Part shown: positions 45,701 to 60,500 of the stretch, in pieces
Position numbering within the stretch: position 1 is the first letter of the stretch
Layout: every line of letters begins with the position of its first letter
NCBI RefSeq assembly: GCF_964204645.1
Contig: NC_134026.1
Span: forward strand, 2,790,001 to 2,854,000
Direction of reading: 5' to 3'
Source: Tubulanus polymorphus
Taxonomy: Eukaryota > Nemertea > Palaeonemertea > Tubulaniformes > Tubulanidae
DNA length: 64,000 nucleotides
Notes under the pieces: generated by a model
What the model was told of the DNA's origin: nothing
The model's database searches: none
The model's input: the letters and a program-made list of their open reading frames with translations, nothing else
Made by a program: the position numbers and the translations under genes

Positions 45701-48700
45701 CGGTGCGCGTACTATGCATTACGTCTAATTTCATCTTCGAGATATATTCTCGTGTGGTAGATATATTCAATTCTGTTTTCAGCACGAAATTTCCAATGTC
45801 ACTGGTATCGACGGCGAATTCAACGCAGTTTTCTCTAAATGTGATTGAACCATGTCGAGAATTTTTAAACGAACTAACTACTCACACATGCACTTGCGTC
45901 TTCATGGTTGAACCGATTCCATAATCGGCAATCCCCAAGACCGAGCCAAGTCTATTTATACCGGTTTGAGCCATGATTGTTGGAGTTAAGTCCGTGCATG
46001 CTGGAACACGGTGTCATATTCAACTGTGTCACAAACCATTTCTCAATAAGATAATATCTACATTACCGAGTTGGTCGAGCAGATTGACACAGGTGGGATA
46101 CAGTGTATTGTTCTGTGTAGAGTATCAATCAGAATACACTATACCTCTACCAGAATTCATCATCTTCTAACCCGATAGAAGCTGCCGGTCGGGAGTTTTA
46201 AATCCGGATTTGCTTCTGAAACCGCAATGTGTACCATCGATCGATAGAGGATAAAACCATGCTGACTTCGTACTATCAAGAATTAGAAATCTATACAATC
46301 CTTTAATCAAAAATTGACCAATACGCAGCTTTGAAATTGCGAAAATTTCATCGTTGATATAGGATTCAAATTGTTATTTCATGAGTATACATAAACAGAA
46401 TTCTTTTCTAAGAATAGTTGACGAATTCAAAATGATCAATTACATTCAAACGCTCGCTTTTCTTTGAAACGGAAAAAATACATTTGACGCAGGCGTTCAT
46501 TTTGCGCATCACGCAAAATGATAAATCTTCGGATTAATGCGCCTGGAGACACTCGTGTAGAATGTAAACGCGTACGTATCGTAAAACGAAGCATCAAACT
46601 GAGAAAGATTCGTACGAATAACTTTTCTTCAATAAAAAAAAAAAAATGAAAAATAGAAATACGTTCACGTGTATTCGTTCTTTTCACGTGTATTGATGGA
46701 AGAGTTCGGACATTAATGTTGTGTACATGCGAGGTGGACAAGCAAGGTTTCACGTTGGGGAATGATTTGAATTGATATTTATAGAATTTGTCGGTTTTCT
46801 TAATAATTTGGAAACTACAAAAATGGAATGAATACCCTGCGTAGCGGGTGTGTTCGTACATCACAATTAGGTTATGAACTCACAATCTGCTGCCGTTTAG
46901 GCTAGAAGTTCAGATAAGTGCGCGAATAATCAACTTTCAATCAAAGTTATGGACTCCAAGGCATATTACCGTCTTTGATCATAGTCTTTTGATATACGTG
47001 ATGACATATTCTCCAATATAACATATTCTTCAATTTCTGTCCTATTCACATCATGTATGCTGTCTTGTCCAGTTTAAACCCGAGTCTCAAATAGTGTCGT
47101 GATTAACATCGCTTTGGTAATTACACATACCAACGCGAAAAAAACGCATGAAAAGTTTTTCTTTCAACCGATGTCTGTCAACTCGATCCGTGTAAAATCT
47201 ATTTTTACGCATTAATCATATTCGGTAACGATAGATTAATTCTCAATTGTCACTGAGATTACAGAAAGTAAGAATGATATATGCCTAATGGTATCGCTTG
47301 GCCTTGTATAGATGAAAACTTGGAAACATTGACTTATGCTGTCTTCTCGATTTATATCATTAATCAGAGGTTGAACAATTATTTATGAAAAGTGTTTTCT
47401 GTTAAATAATAACTCACGGAAAACCACAGAAAAAAAGTTAATCAAAACCATTTCATCTGTAAGAAACACTTTTAATCAGAACACTGTGAGATGCTTTAGA
47501 AACAAAATATTAATGAAAAAATGTCACGATGTCTGCATCTGGCGAATGCATTGCAAATTAAGAATATACAACCCTTAGTTTGAGATTTCTGTGAGATAGT
47601 CAACATACAGAACATCATGATGATCATCAATATGTCTCCACGGACGTTACGTTACTTCCATGTTGCGGGGTACTATACAGATTTATGATTAAGGTTAAAG
47701 GTATCACCTATAAATATGTCATATTTATAATGATTTATCTGTTTTATCCCGGTGACGTTAAACTATTTCTTTCTGAAAACGAACCTTGTTAGAACAAACA
47801 AGATGTCACGTAGATGTCAAGGCCAAGATAATGTACATTGATATTTGAAGTGGTGTTCGGAATCATGTATTTCAATGATAACTGTATCAGCGATGTGCAC
47901 CAGTTACAAATTCAGCGATTCAAAGTGACACGAAAGCTTTTTCTTTTATTTCTGTTAGGCAACTTTTGTAATCATTTGGAGTACGGATTCTTTCAAGAAA
48001 GGTTCGACGTGCGAAGGGGAAAAATGAAAAAATAAAAAACATTTTCTTATCAAAATTTTTTTACTTTGAAATGGAAGGAAGATATAAATCAAAAACATTT
48101 TTTTCTAAATATTTGAGCATCTTCCACAGAGTCCTTTAAAGGTCTACCGAAAAACTGATAAAGGAGAGAAAATAGTTTTGACTTGAATTCAAATCATGGA
48201 GAAACAAAGAAAGCTATTTTTGCAAATCACAATATCGAAAATAAGAACGGAAATATAAAAAGGTTTTTTTTCAAAGTAGAAACACGACGAAGGACCTAAC
48301 AACTTATTTTTATATGATATCTTTGATGGAATTCAGGTTGGAGGATATGCACAGGTGGTATAAAGGCCTTAGTAGTAAATCTTTGATGATTTCAGGCTTA
48401 GCAACTATCTATTGATGTGTATTGATATTGATTAAGCATGCACGAGTTTTATCTATACGTTTTTCTGTGGTACGTACGTTTCTTGTAGTGTTTTCAAGGC
48501 ATCGTAGCGACTGGCTATGTGGCGCTATGAATAAAATAAATAACCAGCTCTAAATCACTTCTATAAGAAGACAATGTGACAGAAACCGCCCGATGAGGCT
48601 AATCTACTGAAAACAGAATTCTGGCGTATCGGGAAATACTGTCGTGATTATAAGCGTCGATACGTTGCATATGGACATAAAGCATTCATGGCTGAACATT

Positions 48701-49351
48701 TGTTTTTTATCTGCATGCTTTTGGGGGATGCACGCCTCAAAAAGAGAAGCTTTCAGCTAAAACTGCTTTGATAATAAGTCATTCTTCCGCGATATAAATC
48801 TTAGAAAAAAGCACGGAGAAAGCTGCTAAGATATCAGCCAACCACTTCATTGGTTTTAGTGTTTTCAGTTTAATTTGAGAATTATCAATCAATAGCAAAA
48901 ATCCACCAGAGATGAAAGTTCAGGAAAATCTCCTTATGCCATAACAATATTAGGTCACACTCCAAAATATATAAAAAGTAATTAACTTAAAATCATCTTT
49001 AGACTCAACAGATTACAAACTTTTTGTCGTGTTATTCGGTTCAAAAACTAGACAATCTCCATGTTCGGCATTAGAACATTGTAAGCACGGCCAGGTTCTA
49101 TCGTGTTTCGAAATACAAAATAAAACTTGCAGCGAGCTTCGATGTTTCTAAAATATAATCAGGATGTACGTTCCTTCATTATTCTGCTAGAAAAAAATCA
49201 AGAAAGATATATTGTCCGTATAAGAACGATTTCTGGAAATAGGCTAAATAGACTTGGCAAATACTGCGGTTGATAGAGTTTAATAATACGTCTTTATCAT
49301 TGGAGATTCGTGCTATGAATACACCGCTCATTGCACGGCGACCTTTTGACC

Positions 49352-49699
49352 TGACCCACCTGTGACAATACATGAAAGTGACCGCATGAGGGTTCGATCG
49401 CACTCTTTAAGCATCTCGCATTCCAAGTTCCAAATACATGTATTACCACAGTATTAACATATTGACATACAGCCAAATTTCGAAACGACCAGCTGCTCAG
49501 ATGAAAGTAAGTGGAATATGACCCACCTGTGACAATATATATATATATATACATGAAAGTGACCGCATGAGGGTTCGATCGCGCTCTTTAAGCATCTCGC
49601 ATTAAGTTCCAAATACATATATTACCACAGTATTAACATATTGACATACAGCCAAATTTCGAAACGACCAGCTGCTCAGATGAAAGTAAGTGGAATATG
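49352..49699. repeat. Tandem duplication of a 167-bp unit
   Basis: Copy 1 is 49352-49518 and copy 2 is 49519-49699. Both run from TGACCCACCTGTGACAATA to AAGTAAGTGGAATATG and are nearly identical. Copy 2 gains an AT dinucleotide expansion after GACAAT and loses three bases (CATTCCAAG versus CATTAAG). Confidence 0.92.
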
Positions 49700-50386
49700 C
49701 AATTAATGGTACGAATACAATTGCGGATCGCTTAAGTTTCGATTTCAACGCGAGTTGAATTTGACATTCGTCACACGGGACGAGATGAACTTATGTACAC
49801 ACGGTTTATACGCACACAAGTTTTTTCAGCAAAACGAAGCCGAAGGAAATGTACATACTTAAGAGATATTGTTCTTTCTGTGTCTTTAAACCGGATCGCT
49901 AATGGAAAGTTGTTGCTGCGTCTTCTGAGGCGGTTTATTTTAGTTCGCTGGCTGCCAACACTGTCACAGTTCATTTAAACACTCGGTGCGCCAACGTGCA
50001 TAGAAGCGATTCGGAGTTAAGGTATTGCCTTTTAACGGACAGATGATTGGAATATGAATACATACAATGCATATGCCATTTTGATAAGCGGATGTTTCGG
50101 CGGTCGGCAAGAACGTGTTATTTTACGGACATTGATAATATTTTTCCATAATCTGAGAGGAACGGACTGAAGTGTTGCTATATTCTAGCGGCTCACGATT
50201 CGACGGTAAGACCTGTAGTTTCATTTCCGGATTTTAGCGACAACCAGTAAACACGATTGTTGCATGCTTGCTCGTAACTGTTGGTGATAACAATAATACA
50301 CAGTATTGAGGAGTGATCTGACTGGAGAAAACAACAAATCGTCTATTAAACAGATAATTTACGTAGAGGATTGGATACCGAACGAT

Positions 50387-50394
50387 ATAAAGGC
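50387..50394 (+). promoter_or_regulatory. Candidate TATA box of GPCR 2
   Basis: TATAAAGG lies 110 bases before the ATG at 50497, a suitable spacing for a short 5' UTR of about 80 bases. Confidence 0.5.
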
Positions 50395-50496
50395 TCAGAA
50401 TTCCCACTCTCTCTTATAAGACTGCCATTAATCATGTGGTGAGCGATCTCATCATAACATCTTTTGATAGATTATCGTCAAAAGTAAACTGTCAAT

Positions 50497-50860
50497 ATGG
50501 GAGAAGTAAAAGGCTATTCAAATGTCATCAATATGAGCGATGCTTTTGTCAATATTTCCACGGGCGGAGTTTACGTAAATCGGAATTCTTCAGGTATCGG
50601 AGGAGGCGGTGAGGTGTTTTACGTACCCCTCAGTACGAATATCATTGTTACATTGGCTTACGCCATCATATTTTTATTCGGATTGGTCGGAAACATTCTC
50701 GTGATACTGGTCATTATTCGTAATAAAGAGATGAGAAATTCGACGAATTTTTTTCTTCTAAACCTGAGCGTCGCCGATCTGTTCGTACTAACCATTTGTA
50801 TGCCTTCCGCTCTGTTGGAGTTCCATTCCAAGGATATATGGTATCTCGGTGAAGCAATGT
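50497..50860 (+). CDS. Class A GPCR resembling ETHR, paralogue 2, first coding exon only
   Basis: One exon of 364 bases encodes residues 1-121 and one base of the next codon. It shares with GPCR 1 the block MRNST-N-FL-NL-VADL, then EFH-KDIWYLGEAMC against EFYNKDVWNLGEGMC, and the intron at exactly the same split Cys codon (ATG T|GTAAGT). The N-terminus is longer, glycine-rich (GIGGGGEV) and has three glycosylation sites (Asn12, Asn19, Asn30). TM1 covers about 48-73, and TM2 holds Asp94 (SVADLFVLTICMP). No second exon is found up to 64000, so the intron exceeds 13.1 kb or the gene is incomplete. The intact frame and consensus donor argue for a living gene. Confidence 0.8.
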
Positions 50861-53800
50861 GTAAGTAATTTACTGTTAATCTATTAGTTAATTTGCCATC
50901 TGAAAATTACGGCTCGTCGCCGGCCACTTATATGCGGTCATATTCAACATACAGACACATACAAACGAAGCGTTTTTCACCGGTAGATTCGGTTTCAATT
51001 TGCTTATGGAAAACAATTCAGTATTAGGCAAATTAGTTGTTCTAAGTGTCTTCCGATGCAAATGAAGCAGAAAGGAAAAAGTTGAGTTTTTCTCGTTAAT
51101 GCTCTACAGAAATTCTATTCTGCTTCCATAGGCTTAACCTGCTTAACTAAAAGCTTAACCAGCGATCAATCTCAAAGTGCTTTTTATTTATATAAATTCT
51201 ATGAAAACTCTTTGTATCTCAAAGAACGTACGAAGATCAGCAGTCATGCGAAACACTATTATAACGAGAATCCCACAATGATGACGAAAAAATAAAGACT
51301 GGAACACTGATGTTTTGTCAATCGCGGCTACAAACGCGTTCAGTTATAATGACGCCAATTTAGTAATCGGGTGGAATTAAAATCATTTTCGTTGCAATCG
51401 CAGAAAAACGTCGTAGACTTTGAAACAATAAAATGCCCACTATATAATCCGAATGTGCTAATTTCATTATAGATTCAAATAGAAAAATATAAAATGCCAG
51501 TCAGATATTTTTGACTCTCGCTAGAGACTATCATTAGGCTTGATAAGATAGAACAACGGTCACGTATACATTCTGGGGACAGCAAATTAATTGGGAAAAT
51601 TGGCAAGTGACTTCTTAGTTAATTAATAGCGACGTATAAAGTGTATGAAAAAAAATGCATCTTTCGAAAATGGACGATATTCATATTCGTTGCAATGCAA
51701 TATCCTGTTCCAATACGTATCTCTGTGATTCAACAATCATCGGGCAGAAAATGAACGGAAATCATTATCTATATGCACGTGTTATCGAAATAACTGACTG
51801 ATATCTCAATCAATTTAAGTCAAAACCAAAAGTTCAATATCTCCGACACGAGCAATCATGATATATAGTAGATTTTTCAATGAATGCGCCAGCATAATTC
51901 ACGGAACTACACCGCGATTATTAGATTTAGTCGTTTTCCACTTGGATCGAATAATACGATATGAAATCGTTATTTGATTAAAAATATAATACTCCATCCT
52001 TTGAATAAAAAGCATCGAATCTAGATTTATCAGTCTTATATGAGATGAAATTATAGTTTATTGAATAGCGAGAGGATCTTCGTCAGAGGCAGACTATTCA
52101 CTGATGACGAACTTATAGATAACAGCATTTTAAAGAATGAATATATTGATAGTTTTGCAGAGTTTATTATTCACTAGTTCATCGCACGCACTCTTGTCCC
52201 ACAATATCTAATCTTTTCTCAACATGAAAAACGTGTTCAAAGTTCAAAATTTACTCTCAATTACATGAACTCGATCAAGATGGAAGATACCGCGTGTTTA
52301 TAGTAGTCTAATTCTATTGATCTAACTGATAGAACGACAACAATCTAGTTATTCGAATAATTGCACGTGTGTCACACCTCATTTTATTCTTCGTTGAAGG
52401 TCATATCTTTTTGGAAAAATATGAATGACTCGCGTTATTTGTCGATTGGAAATAGTCGATTTTCGGTTGGCAGGAATCGGGGATCACGGAAGCAATCATT
52501 CCGCGAGATTCGTCACCTGAGTAATTAAACTGGACCTGTTCTTCTGTTAGATTAATGGCAAAAGTGCGTGCAGGTAATGGCAAGCTTTCTAGCACTTTTT
52601 CAACCTCGGCTCCCCAAAGCGATGTAAATCTTATCTCGAATCGATGGACGGACGTAACCACAAATCGTATTACGCATGCTATTCGGGTGAATTTGATGGA
52701 AACGTCACATGCTCACGACGGCAAATATTTTGGCATTTTTCATACGCATAAGAAGGATATTCACATGCGTCATTTTGCACTTGGCAAATAATTTGACAAG
52801 CAAACCTTATTTTAAGAGAACTGAAATCAACTCTGCCTCATTAACTTTATCTTCCATTAAGTCCATCGATATCTATCACTGCGAAGAAAATTGGAGTCGC
52901 TTTCGATGACGTCAAGTCTAAGAGAGCTTCGTCGCATTTATGTCAAGATTTCCGCGGCAAAATCTAACTTCATTATCTCGGGTTGAGGGAGTTACTATTT
53001 TTAAACGCAGGTTACATTGAAAAGAATAAGAAAAATAACATGTATGTATGCAAATTGTGGAAAATCGAAAATGTAGGAAAAGGCGTCCATTCTGAGTAAG
53101 AGTTAACTCCGAATTGAAATTAGTTAATTTTCAATGGGTAAACTGTGAGTTAAATCTTAACTCACAACTGTGGAACTGGGTCCAGGTTATCATTGTTATT
53201 TGAGTCGATCGATGGGTAGATTCGATTTAGATTTTCTGTCGATGTCATGATATACATCTTCATTTTGCTGGTAAAACAAATAACTGTCTCGAAAAACTGT
53301 TCATATGTTCTCATGCCAGATCATAAGAACTTACACAGACAGATCAATAGCAATAAGAGAGGGACACTATCCTCTGATGAAAAATATCGTCTGGTATTCA
53401 AGCAATGAAGCAGTTTATCTTCAAGCGATCGCGTTATGGGAATAATTCATACCATTTTATACCGGGCTGGCAAAGCGTACACGATGATGTATGCATCTGT
53501 CGTAAAGGGAAAACTACAAATTGCACTAATTATTGTTACTAAACCAGCGGACATGTTCATCTATATATATACCGCAAAACCATAAGCGGATTTAAATTGT
53601 TACAGAAGTGCGGCAGTACCATAAGGATTAGGCCAGTAACGGTTTCATTGGAAGCATTAGGGATCTCTTAAATTCTCAGTGAGATTTCCACCGCCGGTTT
53701 GTTCAATCATATATAAAAACATAGAACACGTTCGTGATAGGTGTTATTCCAGATGGGACTCTTTCAGCGCGAGCATCAGTCTGTGCGGTCCATCTCACAT

Positions 53801-54563
53801 CACGCGTCTACTTGAATTATATTCGCTTGATCTGAATGATTGAAGCTCACGCCGGTTTTGATCGTATACCTCGATTTACATCGCGTTTATCCGCGCTGCT
53901 TTGAGATGAAATAGCAGTTATTAGTTAATTAACGTATATATGAATGTTGTATTTATGCATAGTATGAAATACCAGATTAGGCGAATTTCTGCGAAACGTG
54001 TTGGCATTCTTCATTTTGTAACCTTTAGGAATATATGTCCACAATTCCTTGTTGTAGAATGATCCGAACATATTATCTTCGTATTTTTCGTGAATTCATT
54101 TATCATTCTTACAAGTAATATCCATGAGTTCAATTCAATAGATCATTATTTATTGCCTATTACAATGATTGATGATAAAGTGTTCGAGTGTTCCTCTATG
54201 TTTTTAATAGAATAATTTGGAATTACACGGCGCGATATTTCCAAATGAAAACATTTATTATGCGGTCGATTTACGTGTAAAGATCAAAATGATATCCTCA
54301 ATCAATAATGATCGATGCCGATCTACATTTTATCTGCGACCTAGATTTCATTGTATGGAATATTCATCATGTTTACCTGAGATCTAATATAGATTTTGTG
54401 CGGCTGCCCTCCGAGTATTAAACGGTCTGATTTGTAACTCTTCGAATGATGTTTCTTCTCTGCTTATTAAATGTGGGTGAAATGCTTTGGGTTAAATTTA
54501 TTTTCATTTTCAATAAGTCGATCTGATCGCGCGACACCTGCATTATCACTCTTACGTCACAGG

Positions 54564-54586
54564 TAGACAGACAGACAGACAGACAC
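54564..54586. repeat. GACA tetranucleotide microsatellite
   Basis: About five units of GACA in tandem, following CAGGTA. Confidence 0.85.
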
Positions 54587-57500
54587 TCATGACGCGCGCC
54601 CTTGTCTCGTCGGCAAATAATACCTAATAAAACAATGTCTAGAAGTCGTTACGACATGAGCCGCGATGAACTGCATTACATTTTATTGACGAGGAATCAC
54701 CGTGTATTGAAATGTGTTGGAATTGGGATGCAGTAATACAACAGCAATGAAAGTCTATCATTTCATGGAAATATTTACTATGAACTAATTTACTTAAGAT
54801 ATGGGTCGTTTGAAAATGTCCATGGTTAATTCAACTTTCCACTTGACAATGAATAATAATATCCTGATCATAGCGAACATAATTATTGAAATTTACAATT
54901 TAGTTTTATAATGGTTGATAACGAATTGAACTTTTCCATAGAGGATGATTATTTATTAACTGATAATAAAGCCATATTAGTTATATTATTATGTAAAGGT
55001 ATATTATTAATTCTACCCCCGTTGTGGCCAATTGGATTGTACCAATGTGGGCGAGCACTTTTCCGCTTATTTGTCGTGTATTGCTCAATCGAAAAATATC
55101 ACTCACAAGGAGTAGCCAACCGTGTATACCATCGTGATAGGCTCCTGAATATGCTTAACTTTTTTTCCGTTCGTATTCGGATACGTCCTACTCTGCTCGA
55201 TGGCCTAATAATTTGACATGATTGCAACGTGAATGCACGAAAATCACGGGTTGCATATTTACGATGTAAATCTTTTAGCGTCGTATATTGTCACTAGATG
55301 CTACCAGCGTCATACATCAGCAGATTGCTGATGTATGAACTTTCACGAATGTCAGTCCGTAAGTTGTGAGCAATTTTTATGAGGGCCATATGCAAATCCT
55401 TCATAGTATCGGTTCTACACGTAGCAGTCCTTTATCGACACGGAAAATCTTTCAAAATCATCTTAAGTTCCAAAATCAGAAATCGACCTCTTTCGTAGTA
55501 AATGTCGTGTGATGACTATTAGCGATGCTCCATTTGCGTGGATTAAATGGTGATTCTTCATCATTTGAATATCACAGGAAAAAATCCATCTTTTACTGCG
55601 AAAATGCTATTGCAATTTTGACACCCCAAAACGTTAAAGTGTTCGAATAAATTCGACTTAATTCAATTTAGTAGATCAATATTTCATGTTGTTTAATGCA
55701 AGCGTTCTCGAGAGGTTACGTATTAGTTACGTTCTCAAAAGACAGAATCTCAAGCGAATAATTCCCCGATGACTGCGATATATGTTCTTTAATTGCGTCG
55801 ATTCATCGCCGCCAAAACGAGGTTTCCGCGAGCACCGGGGGAGAATTCTGTGTGTTTCCGTCTCGACGAGGCGAATAACGCGAAATAACTATCATCCGCC
55901 ATACGACGTTCTGTAGAATTTTTAATTTTTGATTTATAGGTTTTGCGTATAATATCAAAATCACAACCAAATTGTTTATCGTTTACACTGCGAGCACAAA
56001 AATATCTAATAACCTAGAGAAAAAACTGACTTAATCATTCAAAATTAACTGGTGATGAAATCGGCCTACTCACTGACAAGATCTTAGATCTTTTTATGAG
56101 ATTTTCATATTTCTGCACTTTTGTTGGATGGTATGACGCCCGGATGACTATTGATTTGACCTTTATAGTAATAGCCAGGATATACGCCTGTCGGCCGCCT
56201 ACGATAGTGACAATCATTTCCAATTAAGATTAACGTGTCTCCGGTTCATCATATTGATAATCGTAGAAATGCTATTCATATAATGATGTTAGATCATTGC
56301 ATGCTAGTTGTGACATTCATTTGGTTTTACAATTTTCTCTTTGGTACAGCAACGCATTCAGGTGTCATCTCTTTCCACATAAATTGATAGTAGAAATTGA
56401 TAATTATGCTTAATCCAAGACTAATAATTCAATTTGTCAACTTTTTTTCATCACTGAGTGTCGAAACAAGTCAGATGAATCAATTAATATTGATCATCAA
56501 ACGTTTGTATCTTTTCGTAGCGAGACTTCAGAATAAAACAGACCCGGGAGTGGTATTGGAAGGCTAATACACTTGTAATTAGAGACACATAAAATGTCTC
56601 ATAAGTTTGATAAGCGTTATTACGATAATGACATCTGCCTTTAGGAACCATCTTGTTTTACACTTCTTTGACTGTTTTTATACGCGTAAGAGGATGAGTG
56701 AGACTACTCGATTCATTTTAAAAGGCAGTTCGACTAGAATTCTTTCAGGACAGGACTTTTACCCTCTTCTGGGAATATTCTTTTGCATTTGTATTAAGAC
56801 TTTTCGAAGATGAGAGATGTGGTGTTTGGTGTACGGGTAACATTTGCGTCACACACCATCAGCATCTTGTTAGTCCGGCGCCAGTGGATGATATTAAATT
56901 GGCGGATCGCATGACGCCCGCACTTGTCTGGTGTAGCACTTGTTGTTTTTCGACTAAAAACTCTATGACGTGTGACCAAATTGATCGGGTTTTATGCGTA
57001 AGTTACGTTGATCCGAGTTAAAGTCCGTGGAATTGGGAGGACATAATTGTTTTGATCCCGAATTAGGTAATGACATCCGAAAAAGATAAGTAATTATTTT
57101 GATGAAGTATCGAAGAAGTTCGTAGTGATAAACGCACAGTATGAACCACTGTAAGTGTACATGTCATTATCAAGATAATATTTCTCTCACATAGCCAAGA
57201 GGCACGTTACACTTCCCTGGATGCTAGTAAGCCACTGGTCATGGTGATAAAATGATAACCACTAAAACATTTTCCATCATCTATGCTGCGATGATTATAC
57301 GCATAGTGCACATATATACATATATCTAGTCTCGATTACCTAATATCTGTAACGTTTTTTTTTGCTTTTAATGAACTTAACGCTTCATGACAAAAAGAAT
57401 CGATTACGTTAGTTTCAATCAAGGATATGCAAAAACGACAAAGTAAAAAAGCAACTAGATGAAATATTCATTCAGTAAGGACTAGTTTTGAAGATGATCA

Positions 57501-60500
57501 ATGACAGAAGTTTATCCGAGTTTATTTGTTATGGCGGCCAATTATGTCGACGGACAAGCGGTTGAAGAAGCCAAATGTCGGTTTAGGGAAATCGTTTGGA
57601 GTGGTAATGTTCATTATTTTGACATTCTATTCGGTTATATTGACGATAAAGCCCGTAAAATGGCGCTGGAACGGAATTAATTCATGTCGTAGTCATATTA
57701 TTCGCGTGAAATAGGCAGGTGCTTTCACTGTACCACTCACTAAGTCTGCGAATCATGTCCAGTTGCATTTTCGCTCGTTACCAGCGTTGTAAACAATGAT
57801 AAACTTGTAAATATATTTCCCGAGTCAGTCGTTCATTTTACTGCCAAAATAAGTAGAGCAATAACTTTGTCGATGTAGCTTATTATATAATTTAGGTGTA
57901 GGCCTATGAGAAATATTTATGCGATAGTTTTTTCACATGGGAGCATTCGAAATGGAAATAGTAAAAATATTTTCAATGTTCATCTAGCTAAATCTGGTTT
58001 GAAATAACTATTTCTTCTCGCGAGAAGCAGACAGAAAAGTTAAAAATCGTTGAAACCTGTTTAAAATTGATATCTACATAACCGTTAACTCAGACAGTAG
58101 GGAATTTAGCGAATTTAATGTCGGTTTATTGCTGGCCATTTCCGTGCGAAACTCACTCTAATGTGATCATAAAACCCTCTGTAATCCCATCAAGGTTGAT
58201 GATAAAATCAGACAAGATGGAATTATGAGCGTCTTCTGGTTGCGCGTGTAGGTAGTGAAATAATTACAGACGCGTATTACCATTTTAACTGGATCTTACG
58301 TCGCCAATGAAAATTTTGAATTGCAAGACAAAATTATCCAAACGATATCTGCAACAACGTCGTTCGACATTTCCAGAAATAATGTGACTACGTAAGATGA
58401 AAAGGATCAAAGTTAAAATTTAAAAAAAGTCTTACTTATCATTGGTTTTATTTCTTATGGCAAAGTCTGATCGTATTCATTAGATCGGCTGTTTTTCTTT
58501 ATGCGTCTGGTTTCAAAGACAACAAGAAAATTAGAAGATGCTCTGAACGAAACTACATGTAGTTTACTCAGACGAATCATCTCAGGAAAGAATAAACTAA
58601 AACGAAGTTAATGATTGATAACGAATAATGAATAAATTTTTCGTAATTCATTTGCGCATTGTGCATCTTATCAATCAAAAACAGTAGATACATGATCGGG
58701 TGATGGCGAATCATCCGAAGAATAGATACTCGATAAACTGATAAAAAAAACTAAATCATCGTGAGTAATAATTTTGGAGCGAGTGTGTGTCTGACACCTG
58801 TCCTTGAGACCAGGGAGGTCATCCATGTTTTCGCCATGTTTGTTACTTCAAGAGAATTGATCAATTTCGTGTCGGCAACTGAAGTCGATAAATGATTATA
58901 TTACGAGAGTGATTTCGTAGCAGTGATTACGAATGTACTTAAACGTCAAGCAAAATCGAATTATCGGAAGTTTATTGAATATCACAGCGATGAGGTCATA
59001 CCACAATACATTAACAATTAACCTTGCTAGCCGCCATTTTGTTAGGCTACTTTTCGTCCTGAAAATTATCAAAATACGAATAACGGATCAAATATCCAGT
59101 TTTTAATTCAATCACAACCACCAAGATGTTCTTATTCTCTTATTTGTACACGTGTCATCTTTCTATCGAGAAAGTCAGTCTACATCTTGTATTTCACCAG
59201 AAAGACGATGCGTTAGATTCATACAATGACCACTTTTATCTCAAGGAGAATACGTCTGTCACTTCAGAAACATTAAACAGGTGTTTCGTATTGGCAGTAT
59301 AACGTTTCTTTGTCGTTTATGCGCTGTTTTATGGCTTACAGTCAGAGGGTATATCGCTTTATAAATCATATATAGCAATATTCCGGATATTGGTTACAAT
59401 AAACAATCACGATCGAGGACACAAAACGTGATCTGAAAGGTAATGAAGAGAAGTGTGACAAAAACCCGAGAGCGCACTGGAACAGCTCTGAGGTTTGGTG
59501 TGACTAGTGCGAGGTGGGTGTCTACGTGGGGGCCTAAGTTCCCTTTTTCAAACGGGAAAATACTGCTTTACCTCATAAATAACGCTATTCTGCCATTTAT
59601 TTTTGGAGTAGGACTAAACTGGGAGTGAGACTAAAGCTTTAAACTCTAAGTTATTATAATGAACGGGAATATATCAATGCCTAGGTTGTAGAATTTGAAA
59701 TCCAGTCGTTTTGGCCCTTTTTGAGAAAATTCGACTCCGTGCCCCCGTAAAAATCATGGGGATCACGCATGTCTCCTGCACGGACGCAGAGTGGTTCTGT
59801 AGCGTGCGCATCGAATCGATTCTGTTGACTTGTAACGACACTAACAAACTAGCTAAATACCGCAGATCCATCGCGGTTCGTTGGAAAATATAAGTCAATT
59901 TCCTCCGTCTCTTGAAATTTAACGCTTAGTGGTTGATTACTTTCCCGATTTCACCCCTTGAAATTTCCTCCGTCTGATGTTCACCTTATTTAGGTCTACG
60001 GATCGATTAGATTCAATTTGGTGACTCTCAAACAATCTATTCGTGAGAAGACTCGTTTTTTAACTGACATCCTATATGAGATTTGACATGCGTCTTTCGT
60101 TTAGAAAGGCTCTATAACCAGATACACTGAAATCATCGCTGATGATGAGGATTGAATATATATATTTTTGCTTGCAGCAGATATTTGCTGATATAAACGA
60201 CGTATTTTCCTCGTCGCTTTTTTGTTATGGCGGCCAATCCTGTGTGTCCTAAAATGACAATGAACAAATTTCAATGTGATTCTATACAATTCGTTCTTCC
60301 CCGTCATTGATAATTCATAATCTTTTTCGTTTTTACGCAGAAAATCTCGTTTTTGGATCTTATATAACATTCGTGGAGTCCGCTGATAATTTGATTTCGC
60401 GAATAGCTCTGGCCAGTGCTCCGAATGATGCTGAATCCCGGGGAAAATACATTCATTTCGCCCCGCTGTTTATAGTGTATGTTATTATGTCGTCGTTAGT

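Larger units (their letters stand above)
41970..50386. other. Long intergenic region between the two GPCR genes
   Basis: About 8.4 kb without a coding exon I can support. It holds a perfect small hairpin (42667), a G14 run (44366-44379) and a tandem duplication (49352). A 142-codon minus-strand open frame at 46436-46864 is dominated by Phe, Lys and Arg and looks like chance. Confidence 0.5.

Noticed and set aside
46436-46864. 142-codon open frame on the minus strand as a gene
   Set aside because: It is rich in Phe, Lys and Arg, crosses a poly-A tract and resembles no family; no promoter or splice context supports it.
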